A stretch of 21,644 bases of DNA from CAJBVG01 sp943371235 (GTDB lineage Bacteria > Bacteroidota > Bacteroidia > Sphingobacteriales > Sphingobacteriaceae): assembly GCA_943371235.1 (NCBI GenBank), contig CALRTZ010000047.1, forward strand, positions 1 to 21,644, given 5' to 3'. This document shows positions 1 to 8,434 of the stretch, in pieces; position 1 is the first letter of the stretch; each line of letters begins with the position of its first letter. The translations under genes and the position numbers were made by a program. The notes below the pieces were generated by a model that was given only the letters and a program-made list of their open reading frames with translations, was not told the DNA's origin and made no database searches.

Positions 1-3000
1 CCTGGCACTTTAGAAATTATATTATTTCCATAAGTACTGGTATTTTCATTACTTATATCGAGCACAGAATTTAGCCCTAAATATATTGCTGTTTTCTTGC
101 TATATATTTCAGAACATTTTAACGTAACATTACAATTTACGGCAGATATTCCCGACATTGAATATTCACCTATGGCATCCCCAATAATTAAATTTTCACA
201 AGTCACTACCGGGATACTCGAACCGTTTAATACAATTGCGTAAATTAATGCATCGTTTATGGTACAATTTTGTATGCTAGAATTTTCAGAGAAGTTCTCT
301 GCATATATACCATAGTCTACGTTTTCAAATAAACAATTATCTACATTAAATGCCCTACCATAGGCTTTAATTCCTGTTGCATTATTAAACGTTGAATTAT
401 ATATGGTTGCCGCAATGCCATTTGCACTTGTATAATATAATTCTATGCCATTAGTTGAGCTTTCAAAATCACAATTCTCTATTGTAATGGGATAATTTCC
501 TGAAGCTACTAATCCGTGGCCAAGACCAGCCACTTTTACACCGTCTAGGTTTATTGGTGCTTTTACCACTAGCTTTCCGTTTGTAAGTTTTATATAAGCA
601 TTGTTTATAGTAAATTCTGAACCCGAATACGAAGTAACTTCTATCTGTGAGTTTTCAATTTCTAGCACTTTATCTGTTATACCGGTCCCGGTATAAACAA
701 ACTTAGCATTGACATTAAGTTGTAATGCTTGGCTATTGTTGTTTATAAACTTAATATAACCTGTGCCTGTTTTTGTAAAAGTAGCGTTGTTTAATACTTC
801 AAATATGCCATAGTTTTCTATAGTTGCATTTGCACCATCTAAAAACACATTAACTCCCTCTGCTATAAATAACTTTGCACCCGCTTCTATAATCAATTTA
901 GAGTTATTGTTAATTCTTAAATTAGAGTTGGTATTTAAATAAATAGAAGAACCAGATTTAACTCTAAACTCTGCATAATAATTTCCAGAATTATCGCCAA
1001 TAACCATGTGAGCATTTGAGCCCAGGGTAAAGCGTTTGGAATTACAAAGCTCATAACTCGCCGTTTGATAAATTGGTGGTCTAGTAGTACTATAATTACC
1101 TAATTGTATACCAGGAGCTAAATTACTATTTACATACAAAACTCCAGAATTTGATATTGTTAAATGTTGATTCAATTCTTGAACATTTGCTGAGTATGGT
1201 AAGTTGTAATTTAAAGATGTTGAATTTATTGATACAAGATTTTCTTTTTGAATATGAGTATATTCATACCTACCCAATTCATTGAATCGTATTGAATCGG
1301 GTATGGCGTTGCCTACATAGAAAGAGTCTTTCTCCAAATAAATTATATCAGAATTTATTTGAAGTTGTAAATTATTTACTTCACGAATTATTCTATTTTG
1401 GTTAAAACATTTATTTACTTTATCTAACAGCGGGCTACAATCCAATTCCTTAATCAATAATTCGTGGAAACGTTGTATGTCACCAATATAACCTTTGTTT
1501 TCTGGAAGTGATTCCGGGTCTCCATTTTTTATAATGTTACAAATTTCTTCGAAAGTTAAACTGATATCATCTCGTTCATTTGATAACCAATATCCGGCAT
1601 CGTTATAGTCTGCTAATAAAATTGGTGTTCTAAACTTATCTGCTCCGTCCCACAAGTCATATATATTAGCTGCAACATAGAATTCTGATGCATAACCATT
1701 GGTAATTGAATTTAAGCTAGGAATACCATGTTCTCTTGTTTCAAAATTATTACCAACTTCATCATAACTAAATTCATCATCCAAGTAATTATAATACGCA
1801 TCACAAATAGTCATAAATGCGTTTGCAAAACCTTCTGTCCAGGCAATACGACTGTTTGAATTTTTAAAAATACTATGACTAGCAAATGAACCTGATTTAA
1901 TGTCTATCCAACATTTGTTTTGTAACTGCCACATTAAAAAATGCCCAAACTCATGCCAAGTGGTGCTTTCAGTTTGTACAAAACCCGAACCTAAACGAAT
2001 GGCTGGATGTGGAACAACTAGGTGTCCATAATATGGAACACCTATTCCACATGATACATCTGGAAAGAAATAAGTTTCTTTAGTTCCGGATTTAATAATT
2101 AAATTATTTTCTAATGTTATGCCAGAAAATTTATTTGCATACTCATACGCTAATACGGCTAAATGTACCGCTTTAATAGTTTCATGGTAAGCCATAATAT
2201 TACCCAGTTCCAAATTTTTGATGTTACCATTGTCATATGCCCAATCTACATCTGGCATATCGTGCTTTTCTACATCAAAATAAAAATCGTTTCGTTTAGA
2301 GGCCCAAATTTCATAATACTTGTTTCTACCTTTTACTCTTACGAAGAGTTTTACATTATTGTTTTCAAAGGCTCTACAAATATCTACCCATACTGCGAAA
2401 TACCCATCAGAATCTGTACTGGTTTCTCCTAATGTTACATTTATCCAATTGTTATTTACTTCTATTATTTCAATTTCGATACCACGTAATGGAATTGTGT
2501 CTATTACTGCCGTATCTTCTCTAAAAAACTCCGCAACTATTCTACCTCTAATGTTTCCGACAAACTTTTTAGATAAAAAACAACCATCGCCTCCTCGATT
2601 GGCTTGGTTTTTCAAACTATCAGGTATACTAGCCGTATCAACGGCCATCATGGGTATAGAGTAGGCTAAGCCTGGTACATGTACACTACGGTAATTAGTT
2701 TGCCATTCGTACTCGGGTGTAAAATTGCTTGGTATATCAGAAACTGGGATTGTATTGGGGTCTACATTTATTCTTGTAGGTTCAATTTCAGATTTTGCAT
2801 ACCAGATTCTTTGTTGGCTTTCGAGCGCTGCTTCTCCAATAATTTCGGTAGTATTATAAGGAGTAAAATATACCATGAACAAAGCTCTTACTTTTTCTAT
2901 ACTATTATTTAGATGATGTTCTACAAAAAACTCTATGGGGTAAAAAGAAAGTGAATTAGTATTGTTTACAATGGTAAATATAACTTCCAACTCTTCTCCT

Positions 3001-3245
3001 TTTGCATATTCTCCACTAAATTCATAATTAATGGTTTGTAATTCCCATTCATCAGGCAATAGAATCGTTGGTTGGGTGTTTACAAATATGGTATCGTTAA
3101 AATGATATTTAGCGGTTATTTCTAGCTGATTATTTTGATGCTGGTGTTCTTTGTATAAAACCTCAATGGTAAAAGCAGGGATAACATTTGCTATTGCGCC
3201 TATAGAAGCAATCAAAAGCAAGAAAATAAAATAAAATTTTTTCAT
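1..3245 (-). CDS. Large secreted gluzincin-like metallopeptidase with C-terminal parallel beta-helix (3' end outside window)
   Basis: The frame from the ATG at 3245 to the left edge (1081 codons) has no stop; I checked every triplet. Residues 1-19 form a signal peptide with an AIA|N cleavage site. About residues 230-315 resemble a carboxypeptidase-regulatory/transthyretin-like fold (GNIRGRIV, TDSDGYFAVWV). HEFGH at 431-435 (1941-1955), then WTEGFAN with Glu471, is the HExxH...E layout of gluzincin zinc peptidases: H431 and H435 would bind zinc, E432 would be catalytic and E471 the third ligand. From about residue 737 onward, Asn/Gly/Ile-rich repeats (IENCDFE, IYNSTFNNATGIKAYG, IQNCTIND) look like right-handed parallel beta-helix coils. 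The product is therefore probably a secreted or surface protease with a carbohydrate- or matrix-binding helix. The C-terminus, where a T9SS sorting domain might lie, is not in the window. The substrate is unknown and I cannot assign an exact MEROPS family. It follows the lipoprotein gene by 9 bp and probably shares its transcript. Confidence 0.85.
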   Translation of the reverse strand, partial: MKKFYFIFLLLIASIGAIANVIPAFTIEVLYKEHQHQNNQLEITAKYHFNDTIFVNTQPTILLPDEWELQTINYEFSGEYAKGEELEVIFTIVNNTNSLSFYPIEFFVEHHLNNSIEKVRALFMVYFTPYNTTEIIGEAALESQQRIWYAKSEIEPTRINVDPNTIPVSDIPSNFTPEYEWQTNYRSVHVPGLAYSIPMMAVDTASIPDSLKNQANRGGDGCFLSKKFVGNIRGRIVAEFFREDTAVIDTIPLRGIEIEIIEVNNNWINVTLGETSTDSDGYFAVWVDICRAFENNNVKLFVRVKGRNKYYEIWASKRNDFYFDVEKHDMPDVDWAYDNGNIKNLELGNIMAYHETIKAVHLAVLAYEYANKFSGITLENNLIIKSGTKETYFFPDVSCGIGVPYYGHLVVPHPAIRLGSGFVQTESTTWHEFGHFLMWQLQNKCWIDIKSGSFASHSIFKNSNSRIAWTEGFANAFMTICDAYYNYLDDEFSYDEVGNNFETREHGIPSLNSITNGYASEFYVAANIYDLWDGADKFRTPILLADYNDAGYWLSNERDDISLTFEEICNIIKNGDPESLPENKGYIGDIQRFHELLIKELDCSPLLDKVNKCFNQNRIIREVNNLQLQINSDIIYLEKDSFYVGNAIPDSIRFNELGRYEYTHIQKENLVSINSTSLNYNLPYSANVQELNQHLTISNSGVLYVNSNLAPGIQLGNYSTTRPPIYQTASYELCNSKRFTLGSNAHMVIGDNSGNYYAEFRVKSGSSIYLNTNSNLRINNNSKLIIEAGAKLFIAEGVNVFLDGANATIENYGIFEVLNNATFTKTGTGYIKFINNNSQALQLNVNAKFVYTGTGITDKVLEIENSQIEVTSYSGSEFTINNAYIKLTNGKLVVKAPINLDGVKVAGLGHGLVASGNYPITIENCDFESSTNGIELYYTSANGIAATIYNSTFNNATGIKAYGRAFNVDNCLFENVDYGIYAENFSENSSIQNCTINDALIYAIVLNGSSIPVVTCENLIIGDAIGEYSMSGISAVNCNVTLKCSEIYSKKTAIYLGLNSVLDISNENTSTYGNNIISKVP

Positions 3246-3254
3246 AATTTCTAA

Positions 3255-3869
3255 TTATTTTGAGATGTAATAACTTTCTAAATTCCAAATAACACCATTA
3301 TCATAAATTCTTTTAATAATGCCAATGTCTTTTGCATAATATTCATGCATTATGGAATCATTTAACCCTTGTCCTTTATTATACATTTCTATAACATTAT
3401 AATATGCTGTACCACCAATTATTAATGAATCATAAATCTTTTGTTGATATATTGTGTATCCCAAATTGTTAAATCTATTTAATGGTTCATAAAAAAAACG
3501 AATGGCTATGCCTACATTGTCCCATCTTTGATCTAGAATATAATAATAACTATTAGCATCATAGCTTTTAGGTCTTCCATTCTGTGTTCTTACAATACCT
3601 CTATTTTTTACTCTATACCAATGATGTTGGAACTTGTTGTTTGCATCAGGGTCATTCACCTCCCTTGTGAAATTATCAACAACCAGAAAAGTATCCCTTT
3701 CATTAGAAGCCGAATCTTTATAAATCCAATAGGAGTCTTTTGGGAAGTACCAATAGGATAAAAAGGTAGTATCGTTGGGGATTAATTTACGGGGTTCCTC
3801 ATCATTACAACTTGCTTGTATTGATAAAAAGTAGGTTATAATTAATAAAACGTAGATAGATGCTTTCAT
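3255..3869 (-). CDS. Hypothetical lipoprotein, probably surface exposed
   Basis: This 204-aa protein has a hydrophobic leader (ASIYVLLIITYFLSIQAS) followed by Cys20, a relaxed lipobox (QASC) consistent with signal peptidase II processing. The residues after the cysteine, NDEEP, are acidic and resemble the lipoprotein export signal that sends Bacteroidota lipoproteins to the cell surface. The mature part is rich in Tyr, Trp, Asn and Asp, suggests a beta-sandwich, and has no enzyme motif I recognise. The start at 3869 is the only one that gives a proper leader. It is the first gene of a two-gene unit with the metallopeptidase/beta-helix gene (9-bp gap), so a partner, anchor or inhibitor of that protein is possible, but that is inference from position only. 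Confidence 0.75.
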   Translation of the reverse strand: MKASIYVLLIITYFLSIQASCNDEEPRKLIPNDTTFLSYWYFPKDSYWIYKDSASNERDTFLVVDNFTREVNDPDANNKFQHHWYRVKNRGIVRTQNGRPKSYDANSYYYILDQRWDNVGIAIRFFYEPLNRFNNLGYTIYQQKIYDSLIIGGTAYYNVIEMYNKGQGLNDSIMHEYYAKDIGIIKRIYDNGVIWNLESYYISK

Positions 3870-3897
3870 ATATAGCAGTTTATGGCAAACGATAAGC

Positions 3898-3905
3898 CAA
3901 AGCTA
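3898..3905 (-). promoter_or_regulatory. Bacteroidota -7 box TAGCTTTG upstream of the lipoprotein gene
   Basis: On the minus strand this reads TAGCTTTG, a full match to TAnnTTTG, ending 28 bp before the lipoprotein ATG. I see no good -33 TTTG at the usual 19-20 bp spacing. Seven-base inverted arms, TATGGCA at 3881-3887 and TGCCATA at 3906-3912, flank it and could form a regulator site. Confidence 0.5.
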
Positions 3906-4072
3906 TGCCATAAATTTGTTAAATCATATACATAGTGTGCTGTATTTTTCATTTTGTACTTTATAGCAAAAATGTAGTGTGTTAATAAATTCTAAATGAA
4001 AAAAGGTCGTTTTTCTAAAAGGGTGGAAAGCAGATAAAATCGATCTATCGAATTAAAAATTAAACGAATTTT

Positions 4073-4088
4073 CTGTCTTTCTGTCTTT
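4073..4088. repeat. Two tandem copies of an 8-bp unit, CTGTCTTT
   Basis: CTGTCTTT occurs twice in direct succession just upstream of the -7 box of the membrane protein gene. The repeat covers the place where a -33 element would lie, so copy number could alter promoter spacing. Confidence 0.6.
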
Positions 4089-4101
4089 CGGATTTTCGTA
4101 C

Positions 4102-4109
4102 TACCTTTG
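4102..4109 (+). promoter_or_regulatory. -7 box TACCTTTG of the 138-aa membrane protein gene
   Basis: TACCTTTG matches TAnnTTTG fully. It ends only 4 bp before the ATG at 4114, which implies a leaderless or nearly leaderless transcript. The -33 element is poor (TTTC at 4078-4081, spacer 20). Confidence 0.5.
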
Positions 4110-4113
4110 CTGC

Positions 4114-4530
4114 ATGAATTTAAAAGAATCGCACAACTGGGTACTCATTCGCTTAACCGTTATTAGCATATTGCTAGCGGTATTTGCTTACTTAATAGAT
4201 AACTATGCTTGGAACAAAGAAATGAACCCATTTTATACCCAAACCATGTGGGCTGTTACAGGTATGAATGTGGTAGCTATTTTGGTATTTCTAATACTCA
4301 GCCCTAAAACAAATTTACAAGAAGACGATTATAAAAATCAACTCTTCGTTGGTAAACTATCTCGAAACATTTACCTCTTCTCTCTGTTAATGTTGCTTAC
4401 TGGTTTGTTAACCTTTAGCTCTACTGCAGGAAGAGTTTCTTATTTATTTTTCCTCTTAGCATTGGTTACCATGCCTGTGGCACATGTGTTGTATGGCATA
4501 TGGATTCGAAAAATCGTATTAGCGAATTAA
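4114..4530 (+). CDS. Small integral membrane protein of unknown function
   Basis: This 138-aa protein has four likely transmembrane helices at about residues 11-31, 45-66, 86-104 and 108-132. The loop between helices 2 and 3 is polar (NLQEDDYKNQLFVGKLSRN) and both ends are short. There is no transporter or enzyme motif I recognise. The ATG at 4114 lies 4 bp behind a good -7 box. The next in-frame Met (residue 37) would remove helix 1, so 4114 is preferred. It stands alone between the divergent lipoprotein gene and mfd, from which it is separated by a repeat-containing 101-bp gap. Its stop codon lies inside the first unit of the 8-bp repeat at 4523-4554. Confidence 0.7.
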   Translation: MNLKESHNWVLIRLTVISILLAVFAYLIDNYAWNKEMNPFYTQTMWAVTGMNVVAILVFLILSPKTNLQEDDYKNQLFVGKLSRNIYLFSLLMLLTGLLTFSSTAGRVSYLFFLLALVTMPVAHVLYGIWIRKIVLAN

Positions 4531-4554
4531 CGAACTGACGAATTAACGAACTAG
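4523..4554. repeat. Four tandem 8-bp units (CGAATTAA / CGAACTGA alternating)
   Basis: The units read CGAATTAA, CGAACTGA, CGAATTAA and CGAACTAG, so a 16-bp unit is repeated almost exactly. The first unit contains the TAA stop of the membrane protein gene. Confidence 0.75.
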
Positions 4555-4563
4555 CGAGCACCC

Positions 4564-4603
4564 GGTCCCCGAACGAAGCGGAACGCGAAGTTGAGGGGCG
4601 ACC
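4564..4603. repeat. GC-rich imperfect inverted repeat between the membrane protein gene and mfd
   Basis: GGTC (4564-4567) pairs with GACC (4600-4603). Inside it CCC pairs with GGG, AAC with GTT and GCG with CGC around a GAA loop, with mismatches and a bulge between these helices. It is much richer in GC than its surroundings. No T-run follows directly, so it is not a classical terminator. It may be a dispersed extragenic palindrome. Confidence 0.45.
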
Positions 4604-4624
4604 ATTCGATTTTTACTATATTTG
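4591..4624 (+). promoter_or_regulatory. Promoter of mfd: TTG, 23 bp, then TATATTTG
   Basis: TATATTTG at 4617-4624 matches TAnnTTTG fully, and TTG at 4591-4593 is a possible -33 element with a long 23-bp spacer. The -7 box ends 7 bp before the proposed TTG start of mfd, so the leader would be very short. Confidence 0.5.
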
Positions 4625-4631
4625 CAAGCAA

Positions 4632-7600
4632 TTGAACATTAAAGATTTATTTCAACTTTACAAAACCGACGATCGCATATCTTCAATGGCTCGTGCAATT
4701 GCCTCCAAAAAAAATGCACATATACATTTGAAGGGGTTGGTGGGTTCGTCGGATGCCATGGCATCGTTAGCTTTGTATTTTATACAAAAGCAAGGGCAAG
4801 TTATTGTCCTTGCCGACCGAGAAGAAGCTGTTTACTTCCAAAATGATTTAGAAAATTTAAGCGATAAAAAAGTTTTACTTTTTCCATCCTCTTTTCGCAA
4901 AGCATTTGACATTACTAATATAGATAGGCAAGCAGTACTGCAACGCGCTGAGGTGCTCAATGAGTTAAAGCATACCTCAGAATTTGGGAAACTAATTGTA
5001 ACCTACCCCGAAGCCATTGCCGAAAAGGTAATGGACAAAGCTGCGCTAGACGAATACACTCTTGAATTAAAAAGTGGAGAGCGTTGTTCTATTGATACCA
5101 TCAACGAATTTTTATCAGAATATGAATTTGAACGTGTTGATTTTGTGTACGAAGCCGGGCAATATTCTATACGTGGTGGCATCGTTGATATTTACTCTTA
5201 CTCCAATGAAATTCCGTATCGAATAGAATTCTTTGGCGATCATATAGAATCCATCAGAACATTCGACATCGAAAATCAATTGTCGATAGAAACGGTAAAA
5301 GAACTTGCCATTATTCCGAATATACAATCGTTAAAATTAGCAAACCATCAAGCTTCGCTTTTACAATATTTAGAAAGTGGTACTAGCATTTGGTTTAAAG
5401 ATGTTCAATTTACGTATGATATATTTGACCAAGGAAAAGAAAAAGCAACAGAAATTTATAGTACCTTAAGTAAGGAAGATTTAATTCTGCATCCAGAATA
5501 TTTAGACCCGAAAGAAGTATTTCAAAGCTCATCAGAATTTAACACTAGCTTGCAAAGCTTTGCCTGTGTTGAGTTTGGTAAGCAGTTTTATTTTAATGCC
5601 GATGAAAGCATTATATTCCAAACTCGTCCGCAACCTTCGTTTAACAAAGATTTTAATTTATTAATTCATAATCTAAAAAAGAACGAATCGGAAAATATAG
5701 CGAATTATATTTTTGCTGATCAAACGAAACAGATAGAACGTTTGTATTCTATTTTCGACGATATTTACAAAGACTCTAAAGACGAACGTAAGAAAGTACA
5801 GTTTACACCGATACCAATTTCTATACGCGAAGGCTTTATAGACGATCAATTAAAATTTGCATTTTACACCGATCATCAAATTTTCGATAGGTATTATAAA
5901 TATAAAGTACATAAGAATTACTCGAAGTCGCAGGCATTAACACTTAAAGAATTAAGAGAACTAAAACCTGGAGATTTTGTAGTACACATAGACCATGGTA
6001 TTGGTAAATATGCTGGCTTAGAAAAAATAGAGGTTAATGGTAAGCAACAAGAAGCCATTCGTTTGATTTATGCTGATAATGATTTGTTGTATGTAAACAT
6101 TAACTCTTTAAACAGAATTTCTAAATACTCTGGCAAAGATGGCACTGCACCAAAAATGCACAAACTCGGTTCGGATGTTTGGGAGAAATTAAAAAAGAAT
6201 ACCAAGAAAAAAGTTAAAGATATTGCCCGCGATTTAATAAAGCTATATGCGAAACGTAAAGCGCAAATGGGAAATGCCTTTATGCCCGATACTTATTTGC
6301 AAACAGAGCTCGAAGCTTCGTTTATGTATGAGGATACTCCAGACCAAATAAAGGCAACAGCAGATATTAAAAAAGACATGGAGAGTCCGCACCCTATGGA
6401 TAGGTTGGTGTGTGGCGATGTGGGTTTCGGGAAAACGGAGATAGCTGTACGCGCTGCGTTTAAAGCGGTAAACGATAGCAAACAGGTTGCCATACTAGTG
6501 CCTACAACCATCCTGGCAATGCAACATTATAAAACATTTAGCGAGCGTTTAAAAGATTTCCCGTGTAATGTTGAATACATCAACAGGTTTAGAACCAACA
6601 AAGAGATAAAAGAAATTCTGCAAAAAACAGCGGATGGGAAAATTGATATTTTAATTGGCACACACAGAATAGTAAGTAAAGATGTTAAGTTTAAAGATTT
6701 AGGCTTAATGATTATTGATGAAGAACAAAAGTTTGGGGTGAGTACGAAAGAAAAATTAAAACAGTTTCGCGCCAACATAGATACGCTTACACTTACTGCT
6801 ACTCCTATACCGCGTACCTTACATTTCTCATTAATGGGTGCGAGAGATTTATCTATTATAAACACACCTCCACCCAACAGGCAACCGGTAACTACCGAGC
6901 TGCATGTGTTTAATGAAAAATTAATTAAAGAGGCTATTGAGTTTGAAGTAGAACGTGGTGGGCAAGTGTTCTTTATACATAACCGAGTGCAAGACATTGC
7001 AAACGTGGCAGGCATGTTGCAAAAAATTTGCCCCGGAGTGCGCATAGGCATTGGGCACGGACAATTAGAGGGCGATGCATTGGAAGATGTGATGCTCAAA
7101 TTTATGTCGGGAGAGTACGATGTATTAGTGGCCACTACCATTATAGAATCTGGTTTAGACATTTCTAATGCCAACACCATATTTATAAACAACGCACAAA
7201 ATTTCGGATTGAGTGATATGCACCAAATGCGTGGGCGTGTGGGGCGTTCGAACAAAAAAGCATTTTGTTATTTATTGAGTCCTCCGCTTTCGGTACTTAC
7301 TCCAGAAGCGCGTAAACGATTAAGTGCCATTGAAGAGTTTTCGGATTTAGGTAGTGGTTTCCAAGTAGCCATGCGCGACTTAGACATACGTGGTGCAGGT
7401 AATTTATTGGGTGCAGAGCAAAGCGGTTTTATTGCAGAAATAGGTTTCGAGTTGTATCATAAAATTTTAGACGAGGCCATACAAGAATTAAAAGACGATG
7501 AGTTTAAAGATTTATTTAAAGATCAACCACCACCGCCACATGTAAGTTTCTGCCAAATAGATACCGACCAAGAATTGTTAATACCAGATGAGTATGTAAC

Positions 7601-8015
7601 AAATATTGCGGAGCGATTGAATTTATATACCGAACTTAACAAAATAGAAACAGAAGAAAACTTAAAAGCATTTGAATTACAATTGCAAGATCGTTTTGGG
7701 CCAGTACCAAGGCAAGTACGCGAATTGCTAAATGCCCTTCGTTTACAATGGTTGGCAAAGGAAATAGGTTTCGAAAAATTGAGTTTAAAAAGTAATGTAT
7801 TGCGCGGTAATTTCCCATCGAACCCGCATTCTGGTTTTTACGAATCGGAAACCTTTCATGCTATTTTAAATTTTGTACAAAGAAATCCGCGAGGAGTAAA
7901 AATGAAAGAAGGGAAAACAAGTTTATTAATGATATTCGACCAAGTAAGTTCTGTATCGCATGCCATTGCATTGCTTACAGAAATGAGTGGCAAACAAAAA
8001 CTACAAGAAGCATGA
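4632..8015 (+). CDS. mfd: Transcription-repair coupling factor Mfd
   Basis: This 1127-aa protein matches full-length Mfd in size. Mfd is a DNA translocase that removes stalled RNA polymerase and recruits UvrA at lesions. The N-terminal part is the UvrB-like UvrA-binding region (RGGIVDIYSYSNEIPYRIEFFGD). A CarD-like RNA polymerase interaction domain follows near residues 450-510 (LKPGDFVVHIDHGIGKYAGL). The helicase core has Walker A GDVGFGKTE at 595-603 (Lys601), the DEEQ box at 696-699, TATPIPRT, and motif VI RGRVGRS. A C-terminal TRCF domain closes the protein. The start is a TTG at 4632: the N-terminus NIKDLFQLY fits the family, and the next ATG (4686) would delete it. The stop overlaps the next gene's ATG. 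All key motifs appear intact. Confidence 0.96.
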   Translation: MNIKDLFQLYKTDDRISSMARAIASKKNAHIHLKGLVGSSDAMASLALYFIQKQGQVIVLADREEAVYFQNDLENLSDKKVLLFPSSFRKAFDITNIDRQAVLQRAEVLNELKHTSEFGKLIVTYPEAIAEKVMDKAALDEYTLELKSGERCSIDTINEFLSEYEFERVDFVYEAGQYSIRGGIVDIYSYSNEIPYRIEFFGDHIESIRTFDIENQLSIETVKELAIIPNIQSLKLANHQASLLQYLESGTSIWFKDVQFTYDIFDQGKEKATEIYSTLSKEDLILHPEYLDPKEVFQSSSEFNTSLQSFACVEFGKQFYFNADESIIFQTRPQPSFNKDFNLLIHNLKKNESENIANYIFADQTKQIERLYSIFDDIYKDSKDERKKVQFTPIPISIREGFIDDQLKFAFYTDHQIFDRYYKYKVHKNYSKSQALTLKELRELKPGDFVVHIDHGIGKYAGLEKIEVNGKQQEAIRLIYADNDLLYVNINSLNRISKYSGKDGTAPKMHKLGSDVWEKLKKNTKKKVKDIARDLIKLYAKRKAQMGNAFMPDTYLQTELEASFMYEDTPDQIKATADIKKDMESPHPMDRLVCGDVGFGKTEIAVRAAFKAVNDSKQVAILVPTTILAMQHYKTFSERLKDFPCNVEYINRFRTNKEIKEILQKTADGKIDILIGTHRIVSKDVKFKDLGLMIIDEEQKFGVSTKEKLKQFRANIDTLTLTATPIPRTLHFSLMGARDLSIINTPPPNRQPVTTELHVFNEKLIKEAIEFEVERGGQVFFIHNRVQDIANVAGMLQKICPGVRIGIGHGQLEGDALEDVMLKFMSGEYDVLVATTIIESGLDISNANTIFINNAQNFGLSDMHQMRGRVGRSNKKAFCYLLSPPLSVLTPEARKRLSAIEEFSDLGSGFQVAMRDLDIRGAGNLLGAEQSGFIAEIGFELYHKILDEAIQELKDDEFKDLFKDQPPPPHVSFCQIDTDQELLIPDEYVTNIAERLNLYTELNKIETEENLKAFELQLQDRFGPVPRQVRELLNALRLQWLAKEIGFEKLSLKSNVLRGNFPSNPHSGFYESETFHAILNFVQRNPRGVKMKEGKTSLLMIFDQVSSVSHAIALLTEMSGKQKLQEA

Positions 8016-8371
8016 GTTTAAATTTAGACATAAAAAAGATTAACGAAGATTGGAAAAATCTTTGTGCAAAAATACAAGCGGATTTCGACTCAGACGAACC
8101 GGATGTTAAAGTGTTTTTGTTTTTAATCGGCGTTCAAGAATTGGGGCAAGGACCAAAAAAATTCTCGAAGCGACAGAAAGAAGAGCTCATGCACATTGCT
8201 ACCTGTAGGTTAATGAGCGAAATGGGTTTCTACGAATTAGTGGGCCTCGACCAAGATGGTTGGCCACACTGGGAAGTGGTAAAAGCCATTCCAGCCTTTA
8301 CAGTTTTAGAGCAAGAGTATTTATTGAAAAAGTTGATTGTAAGTTATTTTGAGGAGATTGGCTTGCAATAA
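8012..8371 (+). CDS. Conserved-looking hypothetical protein translationally coupled to mfd
   Basis: This 119-aa soluble, mostly helical protein starts with an ATG that overlaps the mfd stop as ATGA, so the two are probably translated in a coupled way. Patches that look conserved are FLFLIGVQELGQG, LMHIATCRLMSEMG and DGWPHWE. The C-terminus is a helix of leucine and lysine (LEQEYLLKKLIVSYFEEI). I see no signal peptide, transmembrane helix or catalytic motif, and do not recognise a named family. A role with Mfd in repair or transcription is suggested only by the overlap. Confidence 0.8.
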   Translation: MSLNLDIKKINEDWKNLCAKIQADFDSDEPDVKVFLFLIGVQELGQGPKKFSKRQKEELMHIATCRLMSEMGFYELVGLDQDGWPHWEVVKAIPAFTVLEQEYLLKKLIVSYFEEIGLQ

Positions 8372-8376
8372 ATTTT

Positions 8377-8407
8377 TTTGTATTTAAAATAATTAATTGT
8401 AAATTTA
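8377..8407 (+). promoter_or_regulatory. Promoter of the Xre/RES operon: TTTG, 19 bp, TAAATTTA
   Basis: TTTG at 8377-8380 and TAAATTTA at 8400-8407 (7 of 8 bases of TAnnTTTG) are separated by the ideal 19 bp. The predicted transcription start falls just downstream, about 20-25 bp before the antitoxin ATG. Confidence 0.6.
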
Positions 8408-8417
8408 CTATTAATAG
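8408..8417. promoter_or_regulatory. Candidate operator: palindrome CTATTAATAG
   Basis: This perfect 10-bp palindrome directly abuts the -7 box and covers the predicted start of transcription. A second inverted pair, TTGTATTT (8378-8385) and AAATACAA (8425-8432), brackets the promoter. Antitoxins of this family usually repress their own operon, so binding here is plausible but unproven. Confidence 0.4.
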
Positions 8418-8434
8418 CAAGTAAAAATACAATT

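Noticed and set aside
2163..2912. Three overlapping plus-strand open frames of 77-114 codons
   Set aside because: They lie entirely antisense to the continuous metallopeptidase/beta-helix frame, have no promoter or leader, and their sequences look like reversed coding sequence.
6527..7255. A 242-codon minus-strand open frame
   Set aside because: It is antisense to the helicase core of mfd. The Ser/Cys/Ile-rich product has no domain, and mfd motifs explain the sequence fully.
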